A stretch of 36,953 bases of DNA. It comes from Aurantimonas marianensis. Its GTDB lineage: Bacteria; Pseudomonadota; Alphaproteobacteria; Rhizobiales; Rhizobiaceae. Numbering within the stretch: the stretch's first letter is position 1; the number at the start of each line of letters is the position of its first letter. The position numbers and the translations under genes are program-made. Below, piece by piece: positions 11,476 through 19,506 of the stretch. Below the pieces are notes generated by a model. The model was not told where the DNA came from and did no database searches. It saw only the letters and a program-made list of their open reading frames with translations. The stretch is from contig NZ_JALHBS010000023.1 of the NCBI RefSeq assembly GCF_024195285.1, positions 1 through 36,953 of the forward strand, read 5' to 3'.

Positions 11476-12339
11476 ATGGACATCACCACTTCCGGTAATT
11501 CCGGCATCAGCCGCAAGATAAAGGCTCTGGCCGAGATTTCCACCGGCTACGACGCGCTGTTCTGCGACGTGTGGGGTGTCGTCCACAATGGCGAGCGCAA
11601 GCACCCGGCGGCCGAAGCCGCCTTGACGGCGGCGCGCGGGGCGGGCGCCAGGGTGGTTCTCTTGACCAACTCGCCCCGTCCTTCGGCCAGCGTCATCGAT
11701 CAACTCGACGCGCTGGAGTTTTCGCGCGACGCCTATGACGCGGTCGTCACTTCCGGCGACGCCACCCGCGCACTGATCGGGGCGGCCGGCGGGCCGGTCT
11801 TCCATCTGGGTCCGGCACGGGACATCGAACTGTTCGAGGGGCTCGGCGTCGAGCGGGTCGACGAGACGGATGCGGCGGTGGTCGTGGCGACCGGTCTCTA
11901 CGACGACGAGGCGGAGACGCCCGCCGACTATGCCGGTCTTCTGGCCCGTCTCAAGGACCGCGACCTGCCGATGATCTGCGCCAATCCCGACATCGTCGTG
12001 CATCGTGGCGAGCGCCTGATTTATTGTGCCGGCGCGCTGGCGCGCGATTATGCCGCCCTCGGGGCGACTGTGCATCTCGCGGGCAAGCCGCATCGGCCGA
12101 TCTACGACGTGGCGACCCGGGGGGGCGGCATCTCCGATCGCGCGCGCATACTCGCCATCGGCGACGGCCTGATGACCGACATCAAGGGCGCCAACGATTT
12201 CGGCATCGACGCGTTGCTGATCACCGACGGGGTTCATGGCGACGAGTTCGGCGGACCCGATCCTGACGCCAAGACGGTCGCGCGGGTGTTGAGCGGACGC
12301 GGTCTCCACGCCCGCACTTTCATGGCGACGCTGACATGA
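11476..12339 (+). CDS. TIGR01459-family HAD-superfamily (class IIA) hydrolase
   Basis: A 287-residue HAD phosphatase. Motif I is [10 protein letters not shown], with the nucleophile Asp in FCDVWG; motif II is LLTNSPRP; the later motif is GKPHRPIYD then [14 protein letters not shown]. The class IIA cap lies between motifs II and III. The physiological substrate is not known. It overlaps ribF by 4 nt (ATGA), an arrangement common in Hyphomicrobiales, which hints at a link to riboflavin or nucleotide metabolism (inference). The start at ATG 11476 was chosen from the family N-terminus; the Shine-Dalgarno is weak. Confidence 0.9.
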   Translation: MDITTSGNSGISRKIKALAEISTGYDALFCDVWGVVHNGERKHPAAEAALTAARGAGARVVLLTNSPRPSASVIDQLDALEFSRDAYDAVVTSGDATRALIGAAGGPVFHLGPARDIELFEGLGVERVDETDAAVVVATGLYDDEAETPADYAGLLARLKDRDLPMICANPDIVVHRGERLIYCAGALARDYAALGATVHLAGKPHRPIYDVATRGGGISDRARILAIGDGLMTDIKGANDFGIDALLITDGVHGDEFGGPDPDAKTVARVLSGRGLHARTFMATLT

Positions 12340-13319
12340 CGAAAGGCGCCGCGCTGCGGCTTGGCGGCATCGCGGAGGTCCCGGCGAGGCTGGCCGGCTG
12401 CATCGTTGCGATCGGCAATTTCGACGGCGTTCATCGCGGCCACCAGGCGGTGCTCGGCGTTGCGCGCGAATTGGCCGAGGCCGAAGGTCGGCCGCTCGTC
12501 TGCCTCACCTTCGAGCCACATCCGCGCACGGTGTTTCGTCCAGAGCAACCGGTGGCGCGGCTGACGCCGGCCCCGATGAAGGCGCGGCTGCTCGGGGCGC
12601 TCGGCTTCGACGCCGTGGTCGAGCAGCCTTTCGACCGCGTCTTCGCCGGATTGGAGCCGGACGCCTTCGTCGAGACCGTCCTCGTCGATTGCCTGAAGGC
12701 GCATCACGTCGTCGCCGGCTTCGACTTTCATTATGGGGCCAAGCGCGGCGGCACTCCGCAGACGCTCGCCGAGTCGGGTCCGCGCCACGGCTTCGGTGTG
12801 ACGCTGGTGCCGGCTTTCGCCGACGAGGGCGGAGAGACGGTGTCGTCGAGCCGTATCCGCGCGCTGCTCGAAGCCGGCGACGTCGCGGAGGCGGCGGGCC
12901 TGTTCGGCTATCGCTGGACGATTCGTGGCGACATTATCCATGGCCAGAAGCTCGGCCGTAGCCTTGGTTATCCGACCGCCAATCTGGTGCTTGCGCCCGA
13001 CGAGATGCTGAAACACGGCATCTATGCCGTGCGCCTGCGCCGTGCCGACGGAATGCTCCATGACGGCGTCGCCAGCTTCGGCCGCCGCCCGACCTTCGAC
13101 AATGGCGCGACGCTGTTCGAGACGTTCCTGTTCGACTTTTCCGGCGATCTCTATGGCGAGACTGTCGACGTCTCGATCTTTGCTTTTTTGCGCGGCGAGG
13201 CGCGTTTCGAGAGCGCCGGGGCGCTTGTCGCCCAGATGGATCGCGATGCCGAGGAGGCGAAGGCGGCGCTCGCCGGCGTGGCGCCGCTCTCGGCGCTGGA
13301 CCGGGCGATTTCCTTCTGA
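12336..13319 (+). CDS. ribF: Bifunctional riboflavin kinase / FAD synthetase
   Basis: A 327-residue enzyme making FMN from riboflavin and FAD from FMN, using ATP in the cytosol. The N-terminal nucleotidyltransferase domain shows [13 protein letters not shown] and, near residues 165-175, [14 protein letters not shown]. The C-terminal kinase domain starts with [15 protein letters not shown] and contains GRRPTFDN and [13 protein letters not shown]. Length is normal. The start overlaps the stop of the HAD gene. Confidence 0.97.
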   Translation: MTKGAALRLGGIAEVPARLAGCIVAIGNFDGVHRGHQAVLGVARELAEAEGRPLVCLTFEPHPRTVFRPEQPVARLTPAPMKARLLGALGFDAVVEQPFDRVFAGLEPDAFVETVLVDCLKAHHVVAGFDFHYGAKRGGTPQTLAESGPRHGFGVTLVPAFADEGGETVSSSRIRALLEAGDVAEAAGLFGYRWTIRGDIIHGQKLGRSLGYPTANLVLAPDEMLKHGIYAVRLRRADGMLHDGVASFGRRPTFDNGATLFETFLFDFSGDLYGETVDVSIFAFLRGEARFESAGALVAQMDRDAEEAKAALAGVAPLSALDRAISF

Positions 13320-13354
13320 GGATGGCGCCCACGCCGAGAGGTTGGGCGGCCGGT

Positions 13355-13402
13355 CAGATTATATATGTGCTTGAAAGCATATGGCTTCGAGTGCATAATC
13401 TG
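13355..13402 (+). promoter_or_regulatory. Promoter with overlapping inverted repeat of the toxin-antitoxin operon
   Basis: TTGAAA (13371-13376), exactly 17 nt, then CATAAT (13394-13399) make a good sigma70-type promoter. A perfect 8-bp inverted repeat CAGATTAT / ATAATCTG (13355-13362, 13395-13402) brackets it and covers the -10 box. This is where an autoregulating Xre antitoxin would bind. The predicted start of transcription is within a few bases of the toxin ATG at 13407, so the toxin message may be leaderless. Confidence 0.65.
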
Positions 13403-13406
13403 CGGC

Positions 13407-13769
13407 ATGGTTTGGGCCGTCAGCTTTCACGGCGAATTTGCGGACGAGTTTGGTGAATTCGCAGATGACGTGAAAATCGAACTCGCCGCGATGGTCGGCC
13501 TGCTGGAGGAATTTGGCCCTAGCCTCAGCCGTCCCCATGCCGACACGCTGAACGGATCGAAGCACGCCAATATGAAGGAGCTGCGTTTCAAGGCGGATAA
13601 TGGTGTGTGGCGGGTCGCCTATGCATTCGACCCTGAAAGAAAAGCTATTCTGCTCGTCGGCGGCGACAAGTCCGGATCGAACGAAAAGCGCTTTTACAAG
13701 AAGCTCCTGACGATAGCTGACAAGCGGTTTGATCAGCATCTCGATGGATTGAAAGGAGGTTCGCCATGA
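13407..13769 (+). CDS. Type II toxin-antitoxin toxin, RelE/HigB (Gp49-like) family
   Basis: A 120-residue protein of the phage Gp49-like / HigB branch of the RelE fold, which usually cleaves mRNA at the ribosome. Typical segments are the N-terminal WAVSFHGEFADEF, the central LSRPHADTLNGSKHANMKELRF and WRVAYAFDPERKAILLVGGDKSG, and the C-terminal YKKLLTIADKRFDQHL. ATG 13407 is preferred to an upstream frame that would run through the promoter. There is no Shine-Dalgarno before this start. It overlaps the antitoxin gene by 4 nt (ATGA). The toxin-first order is that of higBA systems. Confidence 0.88.
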   Translation: MVWAVSFHGEFADEFGEFADDVKIELAAMVGLLEEFGPSLSRPHADTLNGSKHANMKELRFKADNGVWRVAYAFDPERKAILLVGGDKSGSNEKRFYKKLLTIADKRFDQHLDGLKGGSP

Positions 13770-14323
13770 CGGTTTCGGCAAAGCATGTCTTTGCAAGACA
13801 CATGACGGCCGAGCAAAGGAAGCAGGCAAAGGCCCGCTCGAAAAACCTGATCGCCGAATACAAGACGCTTCAGGAGCTGCGCAAAGCACGCGAAATGACC
13901 CAGGTCCGCCTTGCGGAGGTCTTGGGCGTCACCCAGGATAATGTCTCGCGCCTGGAAAAGCGTTCGGACGTGCTTCTGTCGACACTGCGCAGCTATATCG
14001 AAGCGATGGGCGGCGAACTGGATCTGGTCGTCACCTTTCCCGACCATCCCCCCGTTCATCTGAATACGTTGAGCGGTCATGATGAGCGCTCGACCTCGCG
14101 AGGACGGTCGCTTGAGATGAACAGCGCATTGCAATGTGCGCGTCTGCGATCGATCTACCCGCGAAGAGGCCGCGTTGGTCTCGGCGCCGGCGCCGCGGCC
14201 ATGATCGGCGAGCGAGCGGCCGGCGGAGCGAACCACTCGGCCAGGCGGCCGCGCCCGCCGCGCTTCGGCCCCTCGTCATCGTCGGGAAAGCGCCCGCTGA
14301 GCATGATCACCATGCCGATCTGA
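13766..14323 (+). CDS. Xre-family antitoxin with unusual C-terminal extension
   Basis: A 185-residue frame. Residues ~30-95 are a standard HigA-type antitoxin with a helix-turn-helix (MTQVRLAEVLGVTQDNVSRLE) and the usual end of the domain (EAMGGELDLVVTFPDHPPV). The ~85 residues beyond are low-complexity, Arg/Ser/Pro-rich and unlike the family. They overlap the convergent membrane-protein gene by 169 nt, so this tail is probably a lost stop or a frame error. A strong AAGGAGG Shine-Dalgarno sits 7-8 nt before ATG 13766, contrasting with the toxin start. It should neutralise the toxin and repress the shared promoter. Confidence 0.85.
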   Translation: MTVSAKHVFARHMTAEQRKQAKARSKNLIAEYKTLQELRKAREMTQVRLAEVLGVTQDNVSRLEKRSDVLLSTLRSYIEAMGGELDLVVTFPDHPPVHLNTLSGHDERSTSRGRSLEMNSALQCARLRSIYPRRGRVGLGAGAAAMIGERAAGGANHSARRPRPPRFGPSSSSGKRPLSMITMPI

Positions 14324-14508
14324 ACGCTCGAAAAGGTCAGGCCGAGGAAATAGACGACCAGCCCGATCGCCAGCGGGCCGGAATCCGATCGGGCGATCAC
14401 CGTCCCGAAACCGCCGATATCGGCAAGCGCCAGCACGGCGACGAAGAATGCGGCGGCCGAAAAGCCGATCAGCGCGTTGCGGGCGAGAAAGCGAAAGAGA
14501 TTGGGCAT
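14155..14508 (-). CDS. Small conserved membrane protein
   Basis: A 117-residue protein with two strong hydrophobic segments, LIGFSAAAFFVAVLALADIG and LAIGLVVYFLGLTFSSVQIGM, and a polar C-terminus rich in Pro, Arg and Ala. It resembles short hypothetical membrane proteins of Hyphomicrobiales; no function can be assigned. ATG 14508 is chosen because a GGGGG-type Shine-Dalgarno lies just upstream and the longer frame is unlike a protein. Its 3' end overlaps the antitoxin frame on the other strand. A TetR-like palindrome lies just upstream. Confidence 0.72.
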   Translation of the reverse strand: MPNLFRFLARNALIGFSAAAFFVAVLALADIGGFGTVIARSDSGPLAIGLVVYFLGLTFSSVQIGMVIMLSGRFPDDDEGPKRGGRGRLAEWFAPPAARSPIMAAAPAPRPTRPLRG

Positions 14509-14521
14509 TGCGACCCCCTGT

Positions 14522-14540
14522 CTATCTGACCGGTAGATAG
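14522..14540. promoter_or_regulatory. TetR-like operator palindrome in the 301-nt gap between the membrane-protein gene and ileS
   Basis: CTATCT-N7-AGATAG with a central ACCGGT resembles operators of TetR-family repressors. It is 14-32 nt upstream of the membrane-protein start, so that gene is the likely target. No TetR gene is in the window. In the rest of the 14509-14809 gap no gene or other clear signal was seen. Confidence 0.5.
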
Positions 14541-14809
14541 TGCTCGCGGAGCGCGACGTCCAAATTATGTCCTTCGACCCAGCTGCCGGCGCGATTCTTC
14601 GCGCTTGCGCATGTCGATCGTGCGCGCCTTTCCTTCGCTCGCCGGACTTGCTAAAGGCTCGGGCCATGCTCAGTCCGCGCGCGCATTTCGTCATACGAAT
14701 TAGCCGCCCGGTCTTCTGACCGGCTCTGCCGGGGAGGGTCCGGGTTCGCCGGCCGCCGCGCCACCACCGCTTTTTTCCTTTGTGCCGCGCCTTGATCGCG
14801 GCGGACGAC

Positions 14810-16276
14810 ATGGCTGACATCATGAGCGACACCAAGATCCCCGACGGCACCGTCGATTATTCCAGGACGCTGTTCCTGCCCGAGACCGATTTTCCGATGC
14901 GCGCCGGCCTGCCCAAGGCCGAGCCGGAATGGATCGCCAAATGGGACGCGATGGATCTCTACGGCACCTTGCGCAAGGCGTCGGCGGGCCGGCCGAAATA
15001 CGTTCTGCATGACGGGCCGCCCTACGCCAACGGTCATCTTCACATCGGCCATGCGCTGAACAAGATCCTCAAGGACGTCGTCACTCGCTCCTTCCAGATG
15101 CGCGGCTACGATTCCAATTACGTTCCCGGCTGGGACTGTCACGGCCTGCCGATCGAATGGAAGATCGAAGAACAGTACCGCGCCAGGGGCAAGAACAAGG
15201 ACGAGGTGCCGGTCAACGAGTTCCGCCAGGAATGCCGCGACTTCGCCGCCCATTGGGTGAGCGTCCAGAGCGAGGAGTTCCGCCGCCTCGGCGTCGAGGG
15301 CGACTTCAAGGATCCGTATCTGACCATGGCCTATGGGGCCGAGGCGGTGATCGCCGGCGAGCTGTTGAAATTCGCCATGTCGGGCCAGCTTTATCGCGGC
15401 TCCAAGCCGATCATGTGGTCGGTGGTGGAAAAGACCGCGCTGGCCGAGGCCGAGGTCGAATACGACGATTATGAGAGCGATACGGTCTGGGTGAAGTTTC
15501 CAGTTACTGCGATCGCCACCTCCGGGCCGCCTGAGCTTCGCGCAAAGTATGAAGGTGCCGCCGTTGTTATCTGGACAACAACTCCCTGGACGATTCCAGG
15601 AAACCGTGCCGTCGCCTTCTCCGACCGTATTGCCTATGGGCTCTACGAGGTAACAGCTTCGGATGACGCCGAAAATCCGCGCTGGGCGAAGCAAGGCGAC
15701 CGCCTTATCCTCGCAGATGCCTTAGCCACAGATGTGTTTGCGAAGGCCCGAGTACCCGACGACGGCTACATCCGAGCAGCATCCTGCATCGGACTCGATT
15801 TTACCCACATGAGCCTTGACCACCCGCTCAAAAGCCTTGGCGGAGGGTATGAGTTCTCGGTCCCACTCCTTGCCGGCGATCACGTCACCGACGAGGCCGG
15901 CACCGGCTTCGTCCACACCGCCCCGGGTCATGGCCGCGAGGATTTCGACGCCTGGATGGCCGCCCGCCGCGATCTCGAAGCGCGCGGCATCGACACGGCG
16001 ATCCCCTTCACCGTCGACGATGATGGCTTCTACACCAGGGACGCGCCGGGCTTCGGGCCGGACGCCGAGGGTGGCCCCGCGCGCGTCATCGACGACAAGG
16101 GCAAGAAGGGTGACGCCAACAAGCGCGTCATCGCCGCTCTGATCGATCGCGGCAACCTCTTGGCGCGCGGTCGGCTGAAGCACCAGTACCCGCATAGCTG
16201 GCGATCGAAGAAGCCGGTGATCTTCAGGAACACCCCGCAGTGGTTCGTCCACATGGACAAGGACCTCGGCGGCTAG
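14810..16276 (+). CDS. ileS: Isoleucyl-tRNA synthetase, N-terminal part (ends at in-frame TAG)
   Basis: 488 residues carrying the first half of IleRS, which charges tRNA-Ile. The class I ATP-binding HIGH motif is at residues ~78-81 ([15 protein letters not shown]). The CP1 editing domain is present with [11 protein letters not shown] and [16 protein letters not shown]. The protein follows the family up to [14 protein letters not shown], where a TAG stop (16274) falls within an extra ~105 nt not expected in IleRS. The continuation is in the same frame in the next entry. About 15495-15870 has deviant codon use (several ACA, CCA, GTA and a TTA) against the GC-rich remainder. ATG 14810 is taken as start; ATG 14822 is possible. 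Confidence 0.85.
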   Translation: MADIMSDTKIPDGTVDYSRTLFLPETDFPMRAGLPKAEPEWIAKWDAMDLYGTLRKASAGRPKYVLHDGPPYANGHLHIGHALNKILKDVVTRSFQMRGYDSNYVPGWDCHGLPIEWKIEEQYRARGKNKDEVPVNEFRQECRDFAAHWVSVQSEEFRRLGVEGDFKDPYLTMAYGAEAVIAGELLKFAMSGQLYRGSKPIMWSVVEKTALAEAEVEYDDYESDTVWVKFPVTAIATSGPPELRAKYEGAAVVIWTTTPWTIPGNRAVAFSDRIAYGLYEVTASDDAENPRWAKQGDRLILADALATDVFAKARVPDDGYIRAASCIGLDFTHMSLDHPLKSLGGGYEFSVPLLAGDHVTDEAGTGFVHTAPGHGREDFDAWMAARRDLEARGIDTAIPFTVDDDGFYTRDAPGFGPDAEGGPARVIDDKGKKGDANKRVIAALIDRGNLLARGRLKHQYPHSWRSKKPVIFRNTPQWFVHMDKDLGG

Positions 16277-16375
16277 GGAACGGCCGAAGGCCGCAAGCCC
16301 GACCGGGCGTCGGCCGGTCAGGCCGCCCCCGCGGAGCGCAGCCGCGTGAGCGGCGACAGCGTGAGCGAAAACAGC
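16271..16375. repeat. Extra ~105-nt hairpin-rich segment inside ileS
   Basis: This segment lies between codons that are normally almost adjacent in IleRS (DKDLG and DTLRARAL). It is a multiple of three long and holds TAG at 16274. It contains short inverted repeats: CGGCC-GAA-GGCCG, GCCCG-AC-CGGGC, CGGCC-GGTCA-GGCCG and GCCGC-GTGA-GCGGC. It also supplies GGAG (16333-16336) 9 nt before GTG 16346. It looks like a small palindromic repeat element; no second copy was seen in the window. Boundaries are estimated to within a few codons. Confidence 0.6.
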
Positions 16376-17914
16376 GACACCCTCCGCGCCCGCGCCCTCC
16401 GCGCCATCGACGCCACCCGCTTCGTCCCCGCCTCTGGCCAGAACCGGCTGCGCGGCATGATCACTGACCGGCCGGACTGGGTGCTGTCGCGCCAGCGCGC
16501 CTGGGGCGTGCCGATCTGCGTCTTCGCCGACGAGAATGGCGAGATCCTCAAGGACGAGGCAGTCAACGCCCGTATCCTGGAAGCCTTCGCGGAAGAGGGC
16601 GCCGACGCGTGGTTCGCCGACGGCGCCAAGGAGCGCTTCCTCGGTAACGAGCACGACGGAACGAAGTGGACCATGGTTCGCGACATTCTCGACGTGTGGT
16701 TCGATTCCGGCTCGACGCATGCCTTCTGCCTGGAGAAGCGGCCCGATTTGAAATGGCCGGCGGACCTTTATCTCGAAGGCTCCGACCAGCATCGCGGCTG
16801 GTTCCATTCCTCGCTGCTGGAGTCCTGCGCCACCAGGGGCAGGGCGCCCTATGACGCGGTGCTGACCCACGGCTTCGTCATGGACGAGGAGGGGCGCAAG
16901 ATGTCCAAATCCCTCGGCAACGTCGTCACCCCGCAGGACGTCATCAAGCAGTCCGGCGCCGACATTTTGCGGCTGTGGGTGGTCAGTTCCGACTATTCGG
17001 AGGATCTGCGGCTCGGCAAGACCATCCTGCAGACCAACATCGACAGCTATCGCAAGCTGCGCAACACGCTGCGCTGGATGCTTGGAACGCTCGCCCACGA
17101 CACCGGCGAAACGGTGCCGCTGGCCGAGATGCCTGAGCTGGAGCGGCTGATGCTGCACCGGCTCGCCGAGCTCGATGAGGTGGTCCGCAAGGGCTACGAT
17201 TCCTTCGACTTCAAGCGGATCAGCCGGGCGCTGCTCGATTTCGTCGTGGTCGAGCTGTCGGCCTTCTACTTCGATATCCGCAAGGATTCGCTCTATTGCG
17301 ATCCGCCCTCGGCGGTCCGCCGCAAGGCGGCGCTGCAGGTCGTGCGGACGCTGTTCGATCATCTGGTGACATGGCTCGCGCCGATGCTGCCCTTCACCAT
17401 GGAGGAGGCGTGGCTGTCGCGGTATCCGCAGGCGCGATCGGTGCATCTGGAGTCCTTTCGCGACGCCGATCCGGCCTGGCGCGACGAGGCGCTCGCATCT
17501 CGCTGGCAAAAACTGCGGCGCATCCGCCGCGTCGTCATGGGCGCGCTGGAGGAGCAGCGGCGGCAAAAGACCATCGGTTCGTCGCTCGAGGCTGCGCCTC
17601 TCCTCCATCTCGACGACGCCGATCTGCGCAGGCTGGCCGCATCCGTCGATTTCGCCGAGATCGCCATCACCAGCGGTCTGGAAATCTCTGGCGAGCCGGG
17701 GCCGGCCGAGGCCTTCCGCCTGGCCGACACGCCCGGCATCGCCGTCGTCTTCCGCAAGGCGCAAGGGACAAAATGTGCCCGGTCATGGAAGATCACCGAC
17801 GATGTCGGATCCGACCCGGATTTCCCCGACGTTTCGATGCGCGACGCGGCGGCTTTGCGGGAATTGGGTGTGGCCACCGCGCGCGCCCGCCAGGAGGCGC
17901 AAGCCTCGCTGTGA
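16346..17914 (+). CDS. ileS: Isoleucyl-tRNA synthetase, C-terminal part (separate frame after the stop)
   Basis: 522 residues in the same frame as the N-terminal part. It holds the second half of the catalytic fold ([40 protein letters not shown]), the KMSKS loop at ~185-189 ([10 protein letters not shown]), the anticodon-binding helical domain, and a normal C-terminus ([11 protein letters not shown] ... [11 protein letters not shown]). There are no other stops or shifts, so the part is intact. GTG 16346 has GGAG 9 nt upstream and could restart translation; GTG 16361 is also possible. Either IleRS is made in two pieces, the stop is read through, the sequence is wrong here, or the gene is dead and another ileS exists. 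Confidence 0.82.
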   Translation: MSGDSVSENSDTLRARALRAIDATRFVPASGQNRLRGMITDRPDWVLSRQRAWGVPICVFADENGEILKDEAVNARILEAFAEEGADAWFADGAKERFLGNEHDGTKWTMVRDILDVWFDSGSTHAFCLEKRPDLKWPADLYLEGSDQHRGWFHSSLLESCATRGRAPYDAVLTHGFVMDEEGRKMSKSLGNVVTPQDVIKQSGADILRLWVVSSDYSEDLRLGKTILQTNIDSYRKLRNTLRWMLGTLAHDTGETVPLAEMPELERLMLHRLAELDEVVRKGYDSFDFKRISRALLDFVVVELSAFYFDIRKDSLYCDPPSAVRRKAALQVVRTLFDHLVTWLAPMLPFTMEEAWLSRYPQARSVHLESFRDADPAWRDEALASRWQKLRRIRRVVMGALEEQRRQKTIGSSLEAAPLLHLDDADLRRLAASVDFAEIAITSGLEISGEPGPAEAFRLADTPGIAVVFRKAQGTKCARSWKITDDVGSDPDFPDVSMRDAAALRELGVATARARQEAQASL

Positions 17915-18122
17915 GCAGGGGCGTGCCTCCGCCATTCAAAGCGCCGCTGGCAAGATGCCTGGGTAAAACCGCCCGGCTTGGTTGCGCAGCGGCGGACGGA
18001 AGCCTAAAACAACGCCCGGAATTCGCCTGAATTTCGTGGCATGCGCGGACCGCGTCCGGCGAGTGCCGGCCGCCGCTCCCGTGGAGTTGAGGGCGGCAAA
18101 TTCGGCTAGGGGGCCGTACCGT

Positions 18123-18803
18123 ATGACGAAGACAGTTCGACTCGCATCGCATGCGATGGCCATCGGCGCGGTGACGCTGGTCCTCTCCGGCTGTCTGGGG
18201 CCGACCTACGGCACCGGCAAGTCGCAGGGCGAGACGCTGTTCGACGACCTCAACAACATGGTTTCCCTCGGGGGCGGCAGCGAAAAAGGCGCCGAGATCG
18301 CCTATGCGCCGCGCCCGGATCTGGTGAAGCCCGAGAACACCAGCATTTTGCCGCCGCCGCAGGCTGCCCGCAATACGACTGGCGATCCCAATTGGCCGGA
18401 ATCGCCGGAACAGCGCTCCGCGCGTCTTCAGGCCGCCGCCTATCAGGGCGATGGGCCGTTGCCCGCCGATATCGCGACGGCGCGCAAGGAAGGCGTGACC
18501 CAAGCCTATCTCGATCGCACGACTCGTAGCGGCCACAAGTTCGACAGCAACAGGCGCGACACCATACTTTCGCCCGAAGAACTGCGAGGTCGCGGCGAAC
18601 TCGTCCGCCAGCGTCTGCGCGAAGGTCAGCAGGGAAGCCCGACCCAGCGCAAATATCTGAGCGAGCCGCCGGTGGCCTATCGCAAGCCCGCGGCCACGGC
18701 GCCGGTCGGCGATCCGGGCGAAGACGAGAGTGTCAAGGAGCGGCGAATTCGCGGCAGCAACGGCGGTCTCGGTTCGAAAATCCGCGACCTGTTGCCGTTC
18801 TGA
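18123..18803 (+). CDS. Outer-membrane-type lipoprotein, unknown function
   Basis: A 226-residue protein with a lipoprotein signal: basic start, hydrophobic AIGAVTLVLSGC with lipobox LSGC (Cys near residue 22), so it is lipidated and anchored in the envelope. The mature part is hydrophilic and Pro/Arg/Gln-rich without a recognised domain. It follows ileS by 208 nt that hold no gene and, notably, no lspA. ATG 18123 was chosen because the signal peptide starts there. Its neighbourhood resembles Hyphomicrobiales loci where a lipoprotein lies near the M16 peptidases. Confidence 0.75.
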   Translation: MTKTVRLASHAMAIGAVTLVLSGCLGPTYGTGKSQGETLFDDLNNMVSLGGGSEKGAEIAYAPRPDLVKPENTSILPPPQAARNTTGDPNWPESPEQRSARLQAAAYQGDGPLPADIATARKEGVTQAYLDRTTRSGHKFDSNRRDTILSPEELRGRGELVRQRLREGQQGSPTQRKYLSEPPVAYRKPAATAPVGDPGEDESVKERRIRGSNGGLGSKIRDLLPF

Positions 18804-18861
18804 CCGACTCGGCGGAGCGCTGTGGCCGCATTTGGCTTCGGCGTTTTTCGGCCTGCCGGTC

Positions 18862-19308
18862 TCAGCGTCTGGCGCGAAAGAAATCGCGCAGGATCGAGGC
18901 GCTCGCGCTTTCCGCGATCCCCGCATAGACGTCCGGCGCATGGTGGCAGGTCGGCTGGCTGAAGAACCGTGGCCCCGCCTCGACGGCGCCGCCCTTCGGG
19001 TCGCCGGCGCCGAAATAAAGCCGCCGGATGCGCGCGAAGGAGATTGCCGCCGCGCACATGGCACATGGCTCGAGCGTGACATAGAGATCGCAGTCCGGCA
19101 GCCGTTCGGAACCGCGTGCCATCGCGGCTTCCCGGATGGCGAGGATTTCGGCATGGGCGGTCGGATCGTTACGCGCGCGCGTTTCGTTGCCCGCCCGGGC
19201 GAGGATTTCCCCAGCCCGGACGACGACGGCGCCAACCGGCGTCTCGCCTCGTTCGGCCGCCTGGCGGGCTTCGTGGAGCGCGATCTCCATGAAATTCTGA
19301 CTGGCCAC
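18862..19308 (-). CDS. tadA: tRNA-specific adenosine deaminase
   Basis: A 148-residue cytidine-deaminase-fold enzyme that converts A34 to inosine in tRNA-Arg(ACG). The zinc/catalytic motifs are present: HAEILAIREA (His and catalytic Glu) and EPCAMCAAAI (two Cys ligands). Length and N-terminus (FMEIALHEARQAAERGETPVG) are normal. It is convergent with the lipoprotein gene and divergent from rluB. Confidence 0.96.
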   Translation of the reverse strand: MASQNFMEIALHEARQAAERGETPVGAVVVRAGEILARAGNETRARNDPTAHAEILAIREAAMARGSERLPDCDLYVTLEPCAMCAAAISFARIRRLYFGAGDPKGGAVEAGPRFFSQPTCHHAPDVYAGIAESASASILRDFFRARR

Positions 19309-19506
19309 GGCCGGGTTCCTCTCGCTCCGGGGGTAACGACCTGTTAGAGCGATCCACGGCCGGTGCGCGGATCGGCTAGACGCATCGTCGAGCTCTTCGC
19401 CGCGCCTGAGACCGGTGCTTTAGCGCATCCGGCATGCCGGACAAAGGCGCGTTTATTCGATCTGAGGGGTTCCCAGGCCAGGGTCCGCCGCAGCAAAGGC
19501 AATGGC

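Noticed and set aside
14651-17764. Long minus-strand frames across ileS
   Set aside because: Shadows of the ileS codons; no protein-like features.
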